Assembly: GCF_009932435.1 (NCBI RefSeq)
Contig: NZ_BJOU01000008.1
Span: 43,575-107,574 of the forward strand
DNA: 64,000 nt
From: Gordonia crocea
GTDB lineage: Bacteria; Actinomycetota; Actinomycetes; Mycobacteriales; Mycobacteriaceae
Direction: 5' to 3'
Both the position numbers and the translations under genes were made by a program. The notes below the pieces were generated by a model. The model did no database searches. It was not told the DNA's origin and saw nothing but the letters and a program-made list of their open reading frames with translations. The first letter of the stretch is position 1. The number at the start of each line of letters is the position of its first letter. Below, piece after piece: positions 61,291 through 64,000 of the stretch.

Positions 61291-61302
61291 GGTTTGCCGG
61301 TG

Positions 61303-62364
61303 TCAGGCGATGATCTCGGCCAGCGTCGCCATCGTGTCCACCCGCTCGCGGTGGGTTCCGGCCGACGGGCTGGCCAGGATCACCCCGACGCCGGCCTCGT
61401 CGAAGGCGGCGATCTGCTCGGCGACATAGGAACGCGGCCCGATGAGGCTCATGGCCTTCACCAACTCGTCGGGCACCGCCGCGGCGGCCTCGACCTTCTT
61501 GCCGTCGAGGTAGAGGTCCTGGATGACCTTGGCCTCCTCGACGTAGCCGTACCGCTGCACCAGCGAGTTGTAGAAGTTCTTGCCGCGGGCGCCCATGCCG
61601 CCGATGTAGAGCGCAGCGTGGTGGCGGACGAAGCCGAGCGCATTCTCGATCTGTTCGGAATCCTCGGTGATGTAGGCCGCGGCCTGCACGACGATGCGCA
61701 GCTCGCCCAGCGCCGAGTCGCGCTTGGCCTTGCCCGCGGCCAACGATTCACCGAAGGCGGCATCGACGTAACCGGGGTGGAAGAGGAAGGGCTGGAACTC
61801 CTCGAAGAGCTCGGCGGCCAGTTCGACATTCTTCGGGCCGATCGCGGCCAGCAGCATGGGGATGCGCTCGCGGACCGGGTGGTTGATGATCTTGAGCGCC
61901 TTGCCCAGGCCGCTGCCGCCGTGTTCGGCGTCGAGCGGCAGCGTGTAGTGCTTACCGGCGTATTCCACCTTCTCCCGCCGCCACACCTTGCGGCAGATCT
62001 CGGCGTGCTCCCGCGCACGGCCGAGCGGGAAGTCGTACTTCACCCCGTGGAAGCCCTCGATGACCTGCGGGCCCGACGCGCCGATCCCGAGGATCGCACG
62101 GCCCCCGCTGATGTAGTCCAGTCCGGCCGCGGTCATCGCCAGGTTCGTCGGCGTCCGCGAATACATCGGCAGAATCGCGGTCTGCAGCTCCATCGTGTCG
62201 GTCTGCGCCGCGATGTACCCGAGTTGGCTGACCGCGTCGAAGCTATACGCCTCCGGCACCGCGATGCGGCGCACGCCGACGCCTTCGAAATCCCGGAGAT
62301 TCGCGATGGTCTCGCGGAAGTCCCCTGCGTAATTGATCGGCATACCCAGCGTTATCCCTGTCAT
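61303..62364 (-). CDS. LLM class F420-dependent oxidoreductase
   Basis: 353-aa TIM-barrel oxidoreductase of the bacterial luciferase-like family, probably using coenzyme F420. N-terminus MTGITLGMPINYAGDF, AQTDTMELQTAILPMYSRTP, LGIGASGPQVIEGFHGVKYD (cofactor phosphate loop) and PMLLAAIGPKNVELAAE. Start ATG 62364, with CAGAAT 6 nt upstream; a longer frame start is rejected. Similar to Rv3520c-type proteins. Substrate unknown. Confidence 0.87.
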   Translation of the reverse strand: MTGITLGMPINYAGDFRETIANLRDFEGVGVRRIAVPEAYSFDAVSQLGYIAAQTDTMELQTAILPMYSRTPTNLAMTAAGLDYISGGRAILGIGASGPQVIEGFHGVKYDFPLGRAREHAEICRKVWRREKVEYAGKHYTLPLDAEHGGSGLGKALKIINHPVRERIPMLLAAIGPKNVELAAELFEEFQPFLFHPGYVDAAFGESLAAGKAKRDSALGELRIVVQAAAYITEDSEQIENALGFVRHHAALYIGGMGARGKNFYNSLVQRYGYVEEAKVIQDLYLDGKKVEAAAAVPDELVKAMSLIGPRSYVAEQIAAFDEAGVGVILASPSAGTHRERVDTMATLAEIIA

Positions 62365-62470
62365 GGGGAGATTCTGGCACGGGTGCGTGTCCGTTTCCCG
62401 GCTGCCCTGCGGCCCGGCGCCGCCGGGGCACGGCGGGCGCCGATCCGGTGGCCATCGGCCGACGCGTCGG

Positions 62471-62507
62471 TTAACAGAAGATGAACAGCGACGGAACACC
62501 GCATAAT
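62471..62507 (+). promoter_or_regulatory. PHO-box-like direct repeat and -10 of pitA
   Basis: TTAACAG (62471-62477) and TGAACAG (62482-62488) form a direct repeat with an 11-bp period, the period bound by PhoB/RegX3-type response regulators. CATAAT (62502-62507) follows 13 bp later as a good -10 with no clear -35, as in promoters where the activator replaces it. Transcription would start near 62514. Confidence 0.5.
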
Positions 62508-62543
62508 CCCAGGTCAAAGGGGTGTGACGCGATCGGTCCAGTT

Positions 62544-62582
62544 ATGCGGATGGGGATTTCACCAGCCATGATTTCACCATGA
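62544..62582 (+). CDS. Possible 12-codon upstream ORF overlapping pitA start
   Basis: Reads MRMGISPAMISP and stops at TGA 62580-62582, overlapping the pitA ATG as ATGA. pitA itself has no ribosome binding site, so coupling through this small frame is possible. Too short for coding statistics. Confidence 0.25.
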   Translation: MRMGISPAMISP

Positions 62583-63820
62583 CCGCAGAGATGTTGATCC
62601 TCGTGCTGCTCGTCGTCACGGCACTCGGATTCGATTTCACCAATGGCTTCCACGACACCGGGAACGCCATGGCCACCTCGATCGCCACCGGGGCCCTCAA
62701 GCCCAAGGTCGCGGTCGGCCTCTCCGCGATCCTCAACCTGGTCGGCGCCTTCCTCTCCGTCGAGGTCGCCGCGACGATCACCAAGGACGTCCTCAAGATC
62801 CAGGAGACCTCGGGCGACTCGGCCGGTGCCCTGATCCCCGGCCTCGACCCCACCAAGGCCCTGCTGATCATCTTCGCCGGCCTTGTCGGCGGCATCCTGT
62901 GGAACCTGTTCACCTGGCTGTTCGGTCTGCCGTCGAGTTCGTCGCACGCGCTGTTCGGCGGCCTGATCGGCGCCGGCCTCGCCGCGCTGGGCACCTCCGG
63001 GGTCAACTGGTCGGGCATCTCGACCAAGATCCTCCTACCCGCGCTGCTGGCCCCGATCATCGCCTGCATCGTGGCCGCGGCCGGCACCTGGCTGGTCTAC
63101 CGGATCACCGAGTCGCTGGCCTCGCACCAGAAGGACGACGGCTTCCGCTACGGCCAGATCGCCACCGCGTCGCTGGTCTCCCTGGCCCACGGCACCGGCG
63201 ACGCCCAGAAGACGATGGGTGTCATCGCCCTCGCCCTGATCGCCACCGGCCACCTCAGCGCCGAGTCGGTGGGCCACGGCCTGCCGTTCTGGGTCATCTC
63301 CACCTGTGCCGCGGCCATCGCGCTGGGCACCTACCTGGGCGGCTGGCGCATCATCCGCACGCTGGGCAAGGGCCTGGTCGAGATCTCCCCGCCGCAGGGC
63401 ATGGCCGCCGAGGCCAGCTCGGCCGCGATCATCCTGACCTCGAGCGCCGCCGGCCTGCCGCTGTCGACCACCCACGTCGCCACCGGATCGATCCTGGGCA
63501 GCGGCGTCGGCCGCCGCGGCGCCCAGGTTCGCTGGCAGGTGGCCGGCCGCATGGTGGTCGCCTGGGTCACGACCCTGCCGGCCGCGGCCCTCGTCGGTGC
63601 CGGGTGCTTCCTGGTGGCCAACCTGCTGGGCAACCTGGCCGGGGCGATCGCCATCTTCACCATCCTCGTCGTGCTCGCCGCCTACATGTACTGGCGCGCA
63701 CAGCAGAACAAGATCGACCACGCCAACGTCAATGCCGACTGGGACGACGAGAACGGCCTCATCCCGGCCGATCCGGCTGTTCCGGCCGCCCCCGCCCCGC
63801 TCGAGCGCACCGGCGCCTGA
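62579..63820 (+). CDS. pitA: Low-affinity inorganic phosphate transporter (PiT family)
   Basis: 413-aa membrane protein coupling phosphate uptake to a cation gradient. The PiT repeats are visible: DFTNGFHDTGNAMATSIATG near the N-terminus and SLAHGTGDAQKTMGVIALAL in the second half, with PSSSSHALFGG and PLSTTHVATGSILG. About ten hydrophobic helices; acidic tail after residue ~380. It is followed after 29 nt by a small membrane protein, as pitA (Rv0545c) is in M. tuberculosis. Confidence 0.95.
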   Translation: MTAEMLILVLLVVTALGFDFTNGFHDTGNAMATSIATGALKPKVAVGLSAILNLVGAFLSVEVAATITKDVLKIQETSGDSAGALIPGLDPTKALLIIFAGLVGGILWNLFTWLFGLPSSSSHALFGGLIGAGLAALGTSGVNWSGISTKILLPALLAPIIACIVAAAGTWLVYRITESLASHQKDDGFRYGQIATASLVSLAHGTGDAQKTMGVIALALIATGHLSAESVGHGLPFWVISTCAAAIALGTYLGGWRIIRTLGKGLVEISPPQGMAAEASSAAIILTSSAAGLPLSTTHVATGSILGSGVGRRGAQVRWQVAGRMVVAWVTTLPAAALVGAGCFLVANLLGNLAGAIAIFTILVVLAAYMYWRAQQNKIDHANVNADWDDENGLIPADPAVPAAPAPLERTGA

Positions 63821-63849
63821 ATCCAGGGCCACGAAAGGGAACCACTGAG

Positions 63850-64000
63850 ATGACCGCACTCGAACCCATCGTCCGAGTCCTTCTCGTCGGACTGGCCTTC
63901 GGCGCCGGACTGCCCGCACTGTTCGCCGTCGGGCTGCGCCTGTGGTCCAACGGGTACAACGCCGATGGCACCGTCACCAGCCACAACCCGTTCCTCAAGG
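63850..64000 (+). CDS. Small membrane protein downstream of pitA, cut by window edge
   Basis: First 50 codons of a protein beginning MTALEPIVRVLLVGLAFGAG, with one hydrophobic helix at about 8-28. GAAAGGGA lies 12 nt before the ATG. Position suggests the conserved hypothetical gene after pitA. The rest is outside the window. Confidence 0.75.
   Translation, partial: MTALEPIVRVLLVGLAFGAGLPALFAVGLRLWSNGYNADGTVTSHNPFLK

Overview
The window is chromosomal DNA from a high-GC Gram-positive bacterium of the Mycobacteriales, most probably Gordonia or a close relative. The evidence is a mycolic-acid type gene set (two mce/yrbE operons, an Mkl/MceG ATPase, a fused HadA-HadB dehydratase, MgtA-like mannosyltransferase, menaquinone genes menB/D/G), actinobacterial RpoB/RpoC, and many genes with a TANNNT hexamer 6-7 nt before the start codon, typical of leaderless actinobacterial mRNAs. 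The genus assignment is inference; the order-level assignment is firm.

Layout. 1-6.4 kb: rpoC (cut by the window edge) and rpoB on the minus strand, with a clear extended -10 promoter upstream. 6.7-18.9 kb: one minus-strand operon mkl-yrbEA-yrbEB-mceA-B-C-D-E-F-mam-mam, wedged between rplJ-rplL and rpoB-rpoC. 19.1-20.5 kb: rplL, rplJ and a leader with an attenuator-like hairpin. 20.5-24.0 kb: a GH76-like protein and a CocE/NonD hydrolase on the plus strand. 24.0-26.5 kb: a 21-bp tandem-repeat array, a DUF559 gene split by an IS3-family element (3-bp target duplication, reading frame restored when the element is removed), and a second array. 26.5-35.5 kb: a second mce operon with unusual order (yrbEB first, yrbEA last) and a 2-bp frameshift in mceB. 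35.6-39.6 kb: a metallopeptidase-like protein, DUF2786 protein, acyl-CoA dehydrogenase, SDR and a hypothetical protein. 39.6-44.3 kb: rplA, rplK, nusG, secE, tRNA-Trp, hadAB fusion, rpmG, and tRNAs Met, Thr and Tyr. 44.4-50 kb: yajQ, a repeat array, a second identical-length IS3 copy in opposite orientation, another array, htpX, a polyprenyl diphosphate synthase, a geranylgeranyl-reductase-like flavoprotein and a fifth array. 50-64 kb: YibE/F membrane protein, menG, mgtA, menD, methyltransferases, a trans-acting enoyl reductase-like protein, thioesterase, menB, a secreted beta-propeller, an F420-type oxidoreductase, and the phosphate transporter pitA behind a PHO-box-like element.

How it fits together. 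The Mce systems are lipid importers: YrbEA/YrbEB are the permease pair, MceA-F the substrate-binding tube, Mam proteins accessory factors, and Mkl the shared ATPase. Operon 2 has no ATPase gene and presumably borrows Mkl from operon 1. MenB, MenD, MenG, the polyprenyl synthase and the reductase-like flavoprotein plausibly serve menaquinone synthesis.

The strongest candidate for something undescribed is a family of five intergenic arrays with an exact 21-bp period and a GGGCCC core. Each starts within a few bases of the stop codon of a gene of matching polarity, and most fill the gap between convergent stop codons. No known element name fits them from sequence alone.
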